A stretch of DNA of 64,000 nucleotides, taken from Bacillus sp. FSL H8-0547 (GTDB taxonomy: Bacteria > Bacillota > Bacilli > Bacillales > Bacillaceae). This document shows positions 51,669 to 60,545 of the stretch, in pieces (within the stretch, counting starts at the first letter, position 1; each line of letters opens with the position of its first letter). Below the pieces are notes generated by a model. That model was not told the DNA's origin, did no database searches, and saw nothing but the letters and a program-made list of their open reading frames with translations. Position numbers and translations under genes: made by a program. The stretch lies in NCBI GenBank assembly GCA_038002745.1, contig JBBODD010000001.1, positions 3,782,001 to 3,846,000 of the forward strand, given 5' to 3'.

Positions 51669-52043
51669 CTATTTTTTTTCAATCGCCATACGCAAGTTCG
51701 AGATAACTCCAATAAGCAAAACTAACGAACAAACCATTTTTTCAAAAGGTGTTCCAAACAATTGTTGTATAAAGCCAAAAGACCAAAGTACAACAAAAAA
51801 CCAGCATATAACGGTTATTCCTCTTTTGTATTTATATAGTTTAATTCTACCAACAATCAACGTAAAAACTACTCCAATAATAGAAATAACGATATTTATA
51901 ACAGTTATTGGCAGCTGTTCAGCGAATGATTCAGACCTTCCACCATTAACCCATGTGAATGGAATACTTTTGCTTATAATAAGAAAGTGGATCAAGATCG
52001 TCAAAGAGTAAAAAATAATTCCCATAAATACAGCAGTTTTCAT
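51669..52043 (-). CDS. Small integral membrane protein, unknown function
   Basis: 124 aa with four hydrophobic segments (MGIIFYSLTILIHFLIIS; LPITVINIVISIIGVVFTLIVG; GITVICWFFVVLWSFGFI; MVCSLVLLIGVISNL). No catalytic motif. It is AT-rich compared with its neighbours, which hints at acquisition. The start has AGGAAA eight bases upstream. The flanking gaps are also AT-rich. I do not recognise a family. Confidence 0.6.
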   Translation of the reverse strand: MKTAVFMGIIFYSLTILIHFLIISKSIPFTWVNGGRSESFAEQLPITVINIVISIIGVVFTLIVGRIKLYKYKRGITVICWFFVVLWSFGFIQQLFGTPFEKMVCSLVLLIGVISNLRMAIEKK

Positions 52044-52277
52044 ATTAAGTTTCCTGAGCTTTTCTAAAATGAAATCACCTCATTTTTATTCCTTTTTCAA
52101 TTTTATTAATCCAGTAATATACTATTCCTATATCTTTTACCATTTGACAGGTAGCTGAAAGTAAGATTTCGAAGAGTTATCAAAAAACACCATGCATCTT
52201 CCTGATGAATTTCTGGAAATACTCCCACTCTCCATGACGAAAAATGAAAAATCATGTATAGTTAATAGTTCACACAG

Positions 52278-52306
52278 GCAGGCTCAAAATAGAGTCCTGC
52301 TTCTTT
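52278..52306 (+). terminator. Weak hairpin before the helicase gene
   Basis: GCAGG and CCTGC outer arms with inner CTC/GAG and one bulged T, followed by TTCTTT. It may attenuate the helicase transcript. The rest of the 285-bp gap shows nothing clear. Confidence 0.4.
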
Positions 52307-52328
52307 GTATGAACGGAGAGAAACAAAC

Positions 52329-54542
52329 ATGATGACAACAAAACAGTACATAAAAGAATGGCTTCAGGCCATCGGGATTGAAATCGGCTACCTGAAAAAA
52401 TACGGCAGTACAAAATACAGAGTCATAAACGGGCATCTGCTTTCTTCCGGAGATGCTTTTACTTATTATTTTGAAGGTACAGGGAAAATCAATGCTCCCG
52501 TCGGCTCGTCGGTAAAACTTGAATGGGACGGCGTGAAACATAACGGACGTGTACTCTCTTCTGAAGGAACAAGCATCATTCTTTCATTTGAACGGACATT
52601 CGGCGACCTGATTCCGGAAGCTTTTCTTTTTCACGACCCGTGGGAGCTGCTTGAAGAACTCGCAGATCGAGTTGAAGAGATGAAAAAAAGCAAGCAAAAG
52701 CGCGCAAGAATAAAAAAACTTATGGATCCCTCCATGCCTGAAAAACATCCTGAAACGTCCAAAAATGCTGTTCATGAGCTGCTACAGCGGGCAATCTGCA
52801 ACCCCATCACGTTCGTCTGGGGGCCTCCGGGAACAGGAAAAACCTATACGCTTGCGAGAACAGCGGCGAATCTCTATTTTAAAGGCAAACGAATACTGAT
52901 TTTGTCCCACAGCAATAATGCTGTTGACGTTCTGATGAATGAGCTTGCACAATTCGTCCTGAAGCGGGAAAAGTTTAAATCGGGAGAAATTGTCCGCTAC
53001 GGATTCGGAAGCGGCTATTCATTTAAAGTCCCTCTGACAGTAAGTGACCTGCTTGCAGAACAATCTCCGGCCATTGCGGCAGAACGGCAAAACCTTCTCA
53101 GCGAAAGGAAGCTTTTAAAATCGGATTTGTCCCATTCTTTCAGTAAAAGAGATTCAAATGCTCTTCTTGATCTGGAAACGAAAATCAGCAGGGTGCTTGA
53201 GAAAATCCGCAGACAGGAAACCGAGTTTGCAAAAGAAGCCAAAATTATCGGCACCACGTTTGCCAAAGCAGCAAGTGACCCTGCCATTTATGAAACCGAC
53301 TATGATGCAGTGTTTGTTGATGAAGCGAGTATGGCATATGTTCCGCAGGCTGCATTTGCTGCTTCCCTTGGAAAACGGACGATTCTGTGCGGAGACTTTA
53401 AACAGCTTCCGCCAATCGCTTCATCGCGTCACGAACTGACTGAAAAATGGCTAAAAGAAGATATCTTTGTAAGATTCGGTGTTTCAGACACAAGCGGTGG
53501 CCTTCATCCCCATATGCTGCTCTTGAACGAACAGAGAAGAATGCATCCGGAAATATCATCGTTTACAAACAGGTATATTTATCAGAATAAAGTAGGAGAC
53601 CATTCCGATGTACTAAACAGGCGGAGCAGTCTTTCAGAACTTGCTCCGTTCCCGGGAAGGGCATCGATCCTCCTTGATGCCAGCTTCACAGGGCAATATT
53701 GTCTAAAAGAACGGACATCTCACTCAAAATTTAACCTCTGGCATCTTCTGCTTTCTTTTCAAAGCATTCATGAAGCCGTCCTATCGGGAGCAAAGTCAGT
53801 CGGATACGCAGCTCCATATAGAGCCCAGACCCATTTGATGCAGCTGCTTCTTGATGATCTTTATCAGGCTGAAGTGCAGCATGCGGATATTTTGGCAGCT
53901 ACCGTTCATAAATTTCAGGGCAGCGAGCGGGATGTGATGATTTTTGACAGTGTCGACAGCTTTCCTGAAAAGAAAGCTGGCATGCTGCTGACCGGCAAAG
54001 ACAGCTCGAGACTGATAAACGTTGCCATTACAAGGACAAAAGGAAAGTTTATTCATGTAAGTGACACACAATTTCTTCGCGAAAAAGTGTATACAGGAAA
54101 GACAATCAGACAGCTTTTGGATCATCAAATAAAAGAGGGGCAGACTGTTGCCCATCAGCAAATCGGAACTTGGATCAAAAACCAGCACCCCATGCTCAGG
54201 TGGATACACGCTCTGAAACTCCAACCTGTTTTTACGGATATTCAGAAAGCCCGCAGAAAAATTGTGCTCAGCATTCCTGCATCGGTGAGGGTAAACGCAG
54301 ACTGGGAAGAACAGTTGAACAAGACCGATGCTGCTGTCACATTCATTTCTTCTGTAAAACAGCCGATAAAAGGGGACTGGGTTCAGGAAGACCTCCCGTT
54401 TCCGTTCATAGCCATTGATGACACGGTTATGTGGATTGGACAGCCTTTTGAAGGGGCCGGCCGCATAAAGCCGCCATTTGTAGCTGCAAGGCTTCAATCT
54501 GAAAAAACAGTCAGGCAAATACTTGCGCAATTGCCGCTCTGA
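52329..54542 (+). CDS. Superfamily 1 DNA/RNA helicase, Upf1/Dna2-like, with PLD-like tail
   Basis: 737 aa. Walker A VWGPPGTGKTYTLARTAANL is near residue 165, Walker B FVDEASMAYVPQA, motif III LCGDFKQLPPIAS, motif IV LNEQRRMHPEISSFTNRYIY, motif V ATVHKFQGSERDVMIFDS, and motif VI INVAITRTKGKFIHV: a complete SF1B set with an insertion of coiled coil after the Walker A region. The last ~110 residues (HPMLRWIHALKL ... FPFIAIDDTVMWIGQPF) resemble a PLD nuclease domain whose HxK is lost, so probably inactive. ATG 52329 is eight bases after CGGAGAG. Role unknown. Confidence 0.85.
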   Translation: MMTTKQYIKEWLQAIGIEIGYLKKYGSTKYRVINGHLLSSGDAFTYYFEGTGKINAPVGSSVKLEWDGVKHNGRVLSSEGTSIILSFERTFGDLIPEAFLFHDPWELLEELADRVEEMKKSKQKRARIKKLMDPSMPEKHPETSKNAVHELLQRAICNPITFVWGPPGTGKTYTLARTAANLYFKGKRILILSHSNNAVDVLMNELAQFVLKREKFKSGEIVRYGFGSGYSFKVPLTVSDLLAEQSPAIAAERQNLLSERKLLKSDLSHSFSKRDSNALLDLETKISRVLEKIRRQETEFAKEAKIIGTTFAKAASDPAIYETDYDAVFVDEASMAYVPQAAFAASLGKRTILCGDFKQLPPIASSRHELTEKWLKEDIFVRFGVSDTSGGLHPHMLLLNEQRRMHPEISSFTNRYIYQNKVGDHSDVLNRRSSLSELAPFPGRASILLDASFTGQYCLKERTSHSKFNLWHLLLSFQSIHEAVLSGAKSVGYAAPYRAQTHLMQLLLDDLYQAEVQHADILAATVHKFQGSERDVMIFDSVDSFPEKKAGMLLTGKDSSRLINVAITRTKGKFIHVSDTQFLREKVYTGKTIRQLLDHQIKEGQTVAHQQIGTWIKNQHPMLRWIHALKLQPVFTDIQKARRKIVLSIPASVRVNADWEEQLNKTDAAVTFISSVKQPIKGDWVQEDLPFPFIAIDDTVMWIGQPFEGAGRIKPPFVAARLQSEKTVRQILAQLPL

Positions 54543-54593
54543 AGCAGGAACAACGCTGTTTGAATAGAATTTCACCTAACAAGGGGTGAAGCT

Positions 54594-55085
54594 ATGTCTT
54601 ATCAACTATCATTAGCAGATGTTTCGAAAAAACTAGTATTCGAAAATCTGATGCAGTTTTACTTATATGATTTCAGCGAGTTTAACGATGCGGCAGTCAA
54701 TCATAACGGATTATTTAATCCGTATGCCTATTTGGAGAAGTACTGGGTAGAAGAAGGAAGATTTCCGTATTTGATTCGGCAAAACGGAGAGTATGCCGGA
54801 TTTGCCCTTGTAAGATTTGATATGTCCGATAACGTGTTTTCGATAGCGGAATTTTTTATTTTGAGGAAGTTCAGAAGAAATTCCCTGGGTACGGCTGTTG
54901 CACATGACTTATTCAGGATTCATCCGGGGAAATGGGAAGTTACTCAGATAGAAAGAAACGTGCCGGCCAGGAGATTTTGGGAAAAGACCATTTCCATGTC
55001 AGCGGCCGGAGAGTATACAAACATTTCTTCAGATGGCCTGCAGATCCAAACCTTTTACTCCGGCCACAAGGAGGGGGCACTGTGA
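54594..55085 (+). CDS. GNAT family acetyltransferase
   Basis: 163 aa. The core FSIAEFFILRKFRRNSLGTAVAHDLFR forms the acetyl-CoA loop (R-K-F-R-R-N-S-L-G), and VPARRFWEKTI matches the usual F-W closing motif. Substrate unknown. Its stop overlaps the GTG start of the dehydrogenase gene (GTGA), placing it first in a three-gene operon with the dehydrogenase and a thioesterase. Confidence 0.87.
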   Translation: MSYQLSLADVSKKLVFENLMQFYLYDFSEFNDAAVNHNGLFNPYAYLEKYWVEEGRFPYLIRQNGEYAGFALVRFDMSDNVFSIAEFFILRKFRRNSLGTAVAHDLFRIHPGKWEVTQIERNVPARRFWEKTISMSAAGEYTNISSDGLQIQTFYSGHKEGAL

Positions 55086-56284
55086 ATACGTTCAGATCCC
55101 CATCAATCATCATTACAGGTGAAGGATCCTTTCAAAAGGTCATTGAACTGGTTCAACAGCATCAGGCGGAGAAAGTGCATCTCTTTGCAGATCCGGTGCT
55201 TATCCGGTTAAATGTGCTGAAACCACTCGCGGAGGCATTTGAAGAAAAAAAGATTGAACTTGAAATCTTTTCTGACATTCAGCCTGAACCGACTGCTGCA
55301 GCCGGAAACCGGGCAAAAGCAGCACTTGCTGACTCAGGCGCTGACCTGGTTATCGGAATAGGGGGCGGCAGCTGTCTTGATCTTGCCAAAGCGGCTGCGG
55401 TTTTATCGAGCCATGAAGGTGCCGTCGAGGATTACTTAAATCTGACGGGAACAAAATCACTGTCAAATAAAGGACTTCCTAAACTATTAATTCCTACGAC
55501 TTCAGGAACCGGGGCGGAAATGACGGACATTGCCGTTTTCTCCCTTGAAGATTCAAAGGATGTCATCACACATCCTAATCTCCTTGCAGATGCGGTCATC
55601 ATTGATCCTGAGCTCACCTACAGTCTCCCGCCAAGAGCCACGGCTTCAAGCGGGATTGATGCCCTTACACATGCCATTGAATCGTATCTGTCCGTCCATG
55701 CTGATGTTCTGACAGATACTCTTGCGCTGGAGGCTGCAGGTAAAATTGCTGCGAGTCTTCGGAAAGCTGTGCTTAATGGTTCTGATCAAGAAGCAAGAAA
55801 CAGCATGTCCTGGGGAAGCATGCTTGCCGGGTTAAGCTTTTTTAATGCAGGTGTAGCAGGAGTGCACGCGTTAGCTTATCCTTTAGGCGGACTTTTTAAA
55901 ATGCCCCACGGTGAATCAAATGCCGTCCTTCTGCCATATGTAATGGATGAGATCAGGGACTCCTGCAGCGGAAAAATGGCCATTTTAGCTCGGAGACTCG
56001 GAATTGAAAAAAACGGCCGGACAGATGAAGAACTTGCCCGCCTGGCTGTTCTTGAAATGAAGCACCTGATACAGGACACAGGTCTTCCTCTGAGCTTAAG
56101 AGAGTATGGAATAAAAGAAGAAGATCTTGACAGACTTGCAGACAATGGAGCCAAACAGACGAGACTGCTTTCTAGAAGTCCCAAGCCATTGTCTCGGGAT
56201 GACATAAAGCGGATTTATACAGCTGCCTTTCATGGTAATCTGAAAGCAGCAGGGGTGTCAGGGGATGTTTCATACAGTGATTGA
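55082..56284 (+). CDS. Iron-containing alcohol dehydrogenase
   Basis: 400-aa group III alcohol dehydrogenase. NAD loop GIGGGSCLDLAKAAA, TTSGTGAEMTDIAVF, metal-binding DALTHAIESYLS and HALAYPLGGLFKMPHGESNAVLLPYVM carry the iron-ligand Asp/His residues. It uses small aldehydes or alcohols. The start is GTG 55082 overlapping the GNAT stop, with GGAGGGGG just ahead; a frame extending back into the GNAT gene is not used. It overlaps the thioesterase by 20 bases. Confidence 0.92.
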   Translation: MNTFRSPSIIITGEGSFQKVIELVQQHQAEKVHLFADPVLIRLNVLKPLAEAFEEKKIELEIFSDIQPEPTAAAGNRAKAALADSGADLVIGIGGGSCLDLAKAAAVLSSHEGAVEDYLNLTGTKSLSNKGLPKLLIPTTSGTGAEMTDIAVFSLEDSKDVITHPNLLADAVIIDPELTYSLPPRATASSGIDALTHAIESYLSVHADVLTDTLALEAAGKIAASLRKAVLNGSDQEARNSMSWGSMLAGLSFFNAGVAGVHALAYPLGGLFKMPHGESNAVLLPYVMDEIRDSCSGKMAILARRLGIEKNGRTDEELARLAVLEMKHLIQDTGLPLSLREYGIKEEDLDRLADNGAKQTRLLSRSPKPLSRDDIKRIYTAAFHGNLKAAGVSGDVSYSD

Positions 56285-56654
56285 ACCGAGAGTATCGGAA
56301 ACCGACGGTGTAGGGCATATCAACAATACCGTCATACCTGTGTGGTTTGAAGCGGGGAGAAACGGACTTTTCCAGTTATTTAATCCATATCATTGTTTCA
56401 GTGACTGGAAAATGATTATAATCAGCATGAATGTTGAATTTAAAAACCAGCTTTATTTTGGAAAAAAGGCAGACGTATTCTGCTGGATCAAACGAATTGG
56501 AAACTCAAGCCTTGAACTATATGAAGAAATCCACCAGAATGGAACTCTTTGCGCAAAAGGGACCGCTGTCTATGTCAACTACAATGTACATGAAAAACAG
56601 TCTGAACCCATACCATCTGACATCAGATATGCTCTTGAGAAGCACCTCTATTAA
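56265..56654 (+). CDS. Acyl-CoA thioesterase, 4HBT hotdog family
   Basis: 129 aa. The signature ETDGVGHINNTVIPVWFEAGR contains the catalytic Asp and GHINN turn of 4-hydroxybenzoyl-CoA thioesterase-type hotdogs, followed by MNVEFKNQLYFGKKADVFCWIKRIGNSS. It probably hydrolyses a short acyl-CoA produced in the surrounding pathway. Third gene after the GNAT and dehydrogenase. Confidence 0.9.
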   Translation: MFHTVIEPRVSETDGVGHINNTVIPVWFEAGRNGLFQLFNPYHCFSDWKMIIISMNVEFKNQLYFGKKADVFCWIKRIGNSSLELYEEIHQNGTLCAKGTAVYVNYNVHEKQSEPIPSDIRYALEKHLY

Positions 56655-56717
56655 AATTAGAGGGCTTTTTTTGAATTCAGACTTGTTTTTTCTGAAATTT
56701 CAAAATAAACTAGTAAC

Positions 56718-56735
56718 ATACCAACTGGTTAGTAT
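56718..56735. promoter_or_regulatory. TetR-type operator before the acyl-CoA dehydrogenase operon
   Basis: ATACCAACT-GGTTAGTAT, an 18-bp palindrome with seven of nine positions symmetric, lies 23 bp before the start codon. Similar sites are bound by TetR repressors of acyl-CoA genes. No TetR gene adjoins. Confidence 0.6.
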
Positions 56736-56758
56736 TTCTAAGAAACGGAGTGAATGGC

Positions 56759-57934
56759 ATGCATTTGCGTTTAACAGAAGAGCAGCGAATGGTTCAGAAA
56801 ACAATCAGGAAATTTGTAGAGAATGAATTAATGCCTCTTGAGAATACGGTTTTAAGAAATGAACTGGAAGGACGCCCAAGCTTATCGAGAGAACAATTGG
56901 AAGAGCTTCAGCAAAAAGCCAAAAAGGCAGGGTTCTGGGGGATCAACACACCGGAAGAGTACGGCGGCGTCAACCTAGGCCAAATGATGCTTGCCATCGT
57001 TCAAATGGAAGTTTCAAAAACGTTCGTTCCTTTCAGATTCGGAGGATCAGCCGATAATATTCTTTACTACGCAAACGAAGAACAAAAGGAAAAATACCTG
57101 CTTCCAACGATTAATGGCGATAAAAAATCATGTTTTGCGATGACCGAACCTGCAGCAGGCTCTGACACCCGCAATATCCGCATGACGGCCGTCAAAGACG
57201 GAAACGAATGGGTGCTGAACGGAGAAAAAACGTTCATCACAGGCGGAAATGAAGCCGACTTTGTCATGGTTATTGCGATTACCGACAAAGAAAAACACCG
57301 TGCAACAGGCCGTGATGGGGTGACTTGCTTTATTGTTGACAGAGATATGGGATGGAAGTCTGAATACATTCACACAATGGGTGAGTGGGGACCTGCAGCC
57401 CTGATCTTTGACAACGTGCGCGTTCCGGAAGAAAACATTCTGGGAGAACTTCATGGGGGCTATAAGCTCGGCCTCGAATGGATCGGATTTGCAAGATGGA
57501 TTGTAGGCGCGACGGCAGTAGGCGCAGCAGAACGGCTGCTGCAAATGGCCATCGATTATTCAAAAGAGCGCGAAACCTTCGGACGCCCGATCGCAGACCG
57601 CCAGGCAATCCAGTGGCAAATCGCAGACTCAGCAACTGAAATCGAAGCAGCCAAATGGCTCGTGCTCAATGCTGCGTTCACACTGGATCAGGGCGAAGAC
57701 AACAGGCACCTGGCATCCATGGCTAAACTCTACGGCTCCAACATGGGCAACAGAGTTGTCGACCGCGTCCTTCAAATCCACGGCGGAATGGGCTACACAC
57801 GAGAGCTGCCGATCGAACGCTGGTACCGCGAAGCCCGACTTTGGAGAATCTATGACGGAACAGATGAAATCCAGCGCCTGATCCTATCAAGGAACCTGAT
57901 CAAAGGAAACGTAAAGATCGGCCAATTCATTTAA
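56759..57934 (+). CDS. Acyl-CoA dehydrogenase
   Basis: 391-aa FAD enzyme of beta-oxidation type. CFAMTEPAAGSDTRNIRMTA binds FAD, WVLNGEKTFITGG follows, KERETFGRPIADRQAIQW and QIHGGMGYTRELPIERWYREARLWRIYDGTDEIQRLILSRNL form the C-terminal helical domain with the catalytic Glu in GTDEIQ. ATG 56759 is eight bases after CGGAG; a GTG at 56750 overlaps that site. First of a three-gene operon with two MaoC-type hydratase halves. Confidence 0.94.
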   Translation: MHLRLTEEQRMVQKTIRKFVENELMPLENTVLRNELEGRPSLSREQLEELQQKAKKAGFWGINTPEEYGGVNLGQMMLAIVQMEVSKTFVPFRFGGSADNILYYANEEQKEKYLLPTINGDKKSCFAMTEPAAGSDTRNIRMTAVKDGNEWVLNGEKTFITGGNEADFVMVIAITDKEKHRATGRDGVTCFIVDRDMGWKSEYIHTMGEWGPAALIFDNVRVPEENILGELHGGYKLGLEWIGFARWIVGATAVGAAERLLQMAIDYSKERETFGRPIADRQAIQWQIADSATEIEAAKWLVLNAAFTLDQGEDNRHLASMAKLYGSNMGNRVVDRVLQIHGGMGYTRELPIERWYREARLWRIYDGTDEIQRLILSRNLIKGNVKIGQFI

Positions 57935-57948
57935 AAGGAGACCGTCAC

Positions 57949-58398
57949 ATGTATAAACACTTAATTGGAAGCGCTTCCGATAAAGTGAAAAACACAGTCG
58001 AATCTGGAGCCATACGCAGATTTGCCCTGGCAATCGGCGATGAGAATCCGCTTTATACTGACACTGATGCAGGTGAAAAGTCAGCTTTCAGACGGAATAT
58101 CGCACCGGTAACTTTTCCCGTCACTCTTAACTACGGCACAATCGAAGACCTGAACTTGCCTTCAAAAGGTTTGATCCACGGTGAACAGGCCTTTCACTAC
58201 GAGCGCCCTCTTTATGCCGGTGAAACAATCCTGTGTTCTTCCAAACTATCAAACTGCAAAGAACGGTCTGGCAATGGAGGAAGCATGGTCATCCTTACAA
58301 TTGAAAGAACGGGAGAAACGGAAAAAGGAGAAGTCATCTTCACAATGACGCAGTCTGTCATAATGACGGAAGCCGCCAGAAAGGGGATGACCTTATGA
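57949..58398 (+). CDS. MaoC-like dehydratase, N-terminal type subunit
   Basis: 149 aa. The FAS1_DH-type region SGAIRRFALAIGDENPLYTDTDAG is the non-catalytic half of a hotdog hydratase, followed by IHGEQAFHYERPLYAGETI. It pairs with the following 135-aa catalytic-type half to form a heteromeric enoyl-CoA hydratase. AAAAGGAG lies upstream, 14 bp after the dehydrogenase stop. ATGA overlap with its partner. Confidence 0.88.
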   Translation: MYKHLIGSASDKVKNTVESGAIRRFALAIGDENPLYTDTDAGEKSAFRRNIAPVTFPVTLNYGTIEDLNLPSKGLIHGEQAFHYERPLYAGETILCSSKLSNCKERSGNGGSMVILTIERTGETEKGEVIFTMTQSVIMTEAARKGMTL

Positions 58399-58802
58399 AA
58401 ATAGCTGAACTCCGGCCGGGCGCAAAAATAGGAAGCATCACACTTCCTCCCGTCGACAGACTCACTCTCATAAAATATGCCGGCGCATCCTGCGACTACA
58501 ATCCCATCCACACCATTGACGAAGAAGCAGAAAAAGCAGGACTCCCGGGGATTATAGCCCACGGCATGTTGACAATGGGCAGCCTCGGGAAGCTGTTCTC
58601 GCCATACCTTGGAGAATGGTTTATGGAGGATTATTCGGTCCGCTTTAAGGGGATGGTGTTTTTGGGGGATGTGCTTACGTTGGAAGCAGCTGCAGAAGAA
58701 ATGAATGGAGATACTGCTTCATTTTTAGTAAGTGCGAGGAATCAGAACGGGGAGGAGGTTGTGAGCGGGAAGGTGAGGATGAAAAAAATGGTAGACTATT
58801 AA
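58395..58802 (+). CDS. MaoC-like (R)-specific enoyl-CoA hydratase, catalytic subunit
   Basis: 135 aa. The R-hydratase signature YAGASCDYNPIHTIDEEAEKAGLPGIIAHGMLTMG carries the catalytic Asp/His pair. SVRFKGMVFLGDVL completes the hotdog. With the preceding subunit it should hydrate enoyl-CoA made by the adjacent acyl-CoA dehydrogenase. It ends at a terminator. Confidence 0.9.
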   Translation: MKIAELRPGAKIGSITLPPVDRLTLIKYAGASCDYNPIHTIDEEAEKAGLPGIIAHGMLTMGSLGKLFSPYLGEWFMEDYSVRFKGMVFLGDVLTLEAAAEEMNGDTASFLVSARNQNGEEVVSGKVRMKKMVDY

Positions 58803-58828
58803 AAACAGCCCACGCTGTTTTTTTTTAT
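58802..58828 (+). terminator. Rho-independent terminator
   Basis: AAAACAGC-ccac-GCTGTTTT followed by a T run. Confidence 0.9.
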
Positions 58829-58916
58829 TAATTAATCAAACTCCGTAAAAGTTTGACCATTCAATCGAACATTTGCTACATTATATTATATAATCGAATC
58901 TATGGAGGCATGTTCT

Positions 58917-59675
58917 TTGAATCGTTACCCGTGCTCTGTGTTTATTATGGATATTAGAAATTCTTCTTTAGAAGGCAAAGGAAATGAACTATCTGCTTAT
59001 TTGAGTAAAATCACTTCCTGGCTGATGCAATGGACCGGAAATCAGGCGATTGTCAAGCATCGAAGGGGAGATGAGGTGATTTTTATATCGGAGGGATATG
59101 CTGCGGCGTACGCGGCTGCACACTTTCTAAGTATCTGCTGGACGAAGGTTGAGCACCCGCCATACTTTGGTCTGTCGTTTGGCGAGATTGACAGCAATGT
59201 TGCGGATCTTAATGTAGAAACGTGGATACATCCGCTGATGAAGCAGGCCAGAGAGGCGAATGATGAACTGAAACGTGAAGGTGCAGGGAAAGCCCAGTTT
59301 GCATTCCGCTTACGTGATGATCTGTATGAAACCCAGCTGCTACTCAATTCTCTGCTGGAAGTCAGGCATACGCTCGTTAAGGACCAGACGGACCTCCAGA
59401 AGAAGGTGTATACTCTTGTGGAAATTTACCGTCAGCAGCGGAAAGCTGCGTCGATGCTGAGCAAGTCGCCATCGACAATTTCGAGCCATTTTAAAAAGGG
59501 AAAAGGGGAGGAGCTGGTGATGATTTTCAAAACTGTCACAGCTGTTCTTGATTCTATCGAACATAAGGCATTTGATGATTCGTCAACTGACAAGCTGATT
59601 GCGTCAATTCGCTCAAGCTTGCAGAGTTCGTCAGCCGAATGGTTTTCGAAAAGGGAGGGAGATGGGAGCGTATGA
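58917..59675 (+). CDS. SatD-like protein with cyclase-type fold and C-terminal helix-turn-helix
   Basis: 252 aa. The N-terminal half has the layout of class III cyclase-fold proteins: CSVFIMDIRNSS (first metal-Asp position), then KHRRGDEVIFIS (second Asp turn). The middle is helical, and the C-terminus carries QQRKAASMLSKSPSTISSHFKKG, a helix-turn-helix. This fits the SatD family, whose biochemistry is unknown to me. TTG 58917 is eight bases after GGAGG; an ATG at 58902 contains that site and is rejected. It overlaps the DUF3307 membrane gene (ATGA). Confidence 0.7.
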   Translation: MNRYPCSVFIMDIRNSSLEGKGNELSAYLSKITSWLMQWTGNQAIVKHRRGDEVIFISEGYAAAYAAAHFLSICWTKVEHPPYFGLSFGEIDSNVADLNVETWIHPLMKQAREANDELKREGAGKAQFAFRLRDDLYETQLLLNSLLEVRHTLVKDQTDLQKKVYTLVEIYRQQRKAASMLSKSPSTISSHFKKGKGEELVMIFKTVTAVLDSIEHKAFDDSSTDKLIASIRSSLQSSSAEWFSKREGDGSV

Positions 59676-60529
59676 TTGTACTTAGTCTTATTCTGGCCCA
59701 TTTAACGGCTGACTTTCTGCTTCAGACTGATGAAATGGTCAGGGAAAAGCGGAAGTATTTAAAAAAGCATTTGCTTCATCATGCGTTTATCCTCCTGGCT
59801 GTTTTGCTTTGTTTCTGGCTGACCAAATTCGAGATGGTAAATCCGCTGAAAAATGTTGTTCTGCCATTGGTTTTCATAATTGGAACTCATGGTGTGATAG
59901 ATTTTCTTAAGCTGAAACTGCTGGATAGGACGACTGACAAGCAAAATATGAAAAACCTTCTCTATTTTCTTGGTGATCAGTTTTTGCATCTTGTTATGAT
60001 TGTGTTAGCATGCCACTTCTTTTTAAATGTATCGTACAGCGCAATTGCCCAAAAAGGAATCATGCTGATAACGGAGAAATCTTCACTCAGTGTACCGAAT
60101 GCCCTTTTATTTATTGCCATTATTCTAATTGTTACTACTAGTGTAAGCGGGCATGTCATCCGTATGGTGCTAGGGACACTTCCGGCGCAGCTGCTTTCGT
60201 TTGAAGGGCGCTATGCATTCAAGAATGAGAGAAAAGAAGATAAGATGAATGCAGCAGGCGGACTGACGGAGGAGTATACGTATTTCACATTTAATAAACA
60301 TGATCTGTCCAGAGGAAAGCTGATTGGATATATTGAAAGGCTGCTTGTACTGATTTTGACGTTTTACAGTGCATATCCCGCCATCGGTTTCATTGTGACG
60401 GCGAAATCGATCGCCCGCTTTAAGCAGATGGATGACCGAAACTGGGCGGAGTATTTTCTTCTCGGGACTTTAACTTCGATGTTTCTGGGCATAGCTTTGG
60501 GGCTGCTTTTGAGGGAAGTGCTGCTTTAA
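59672..60529 (+). CDS. DUF3307-type integral membrane protein
   Basis: 285 aa. The start IVLSLILAHLTADFLLQTDEMVREKRK holds the conserved H-x2-D-x2-LQTD motif of the family, then HLLHHAFILLAVLL and IIGTHGVIDFLK with further conserved His and Asp in membrane helices. About seven hydrophobic segments. The paired His/Asp in membrane helices could bind metal. ATG 59672 overlaps the SatD-like gene, so the two are coupled. Function unknown. Confidence 0.75.
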   Translation: MIVLSLILAHLTADFLLQTDEMVREKRKYLKKHLLHHAFILLAVLLCFWLTKFEMVNPLKNVVLPLVFIIGTHGVIDFLKLKLLDRTTDKQNMKNLLYFLGDQFLHLVMIVLACHFFLNVSYSAIAQKGIMLITEKSSLSVPNALLFIAIILIVTTSVSGHVIRMVLGTLPAQLLSFEGRYAFKNERKEDKMNAAGGLTEEYTYFTFNKHDLSRGKLIGYIERLLVLILTFYSAYPAIGFIVTAKSIARFKQMDDRNWAEYFLLGTLTSMFLGIALGLLLREVLL

Positions 60530-60545
60530 AACGAGGGGGGAAAAG

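Noticed and set aside
53796-54575. 259-codon frame antisense to the helicase
   Set aside because: Opposite to the conserved helicase motifs; no family features.
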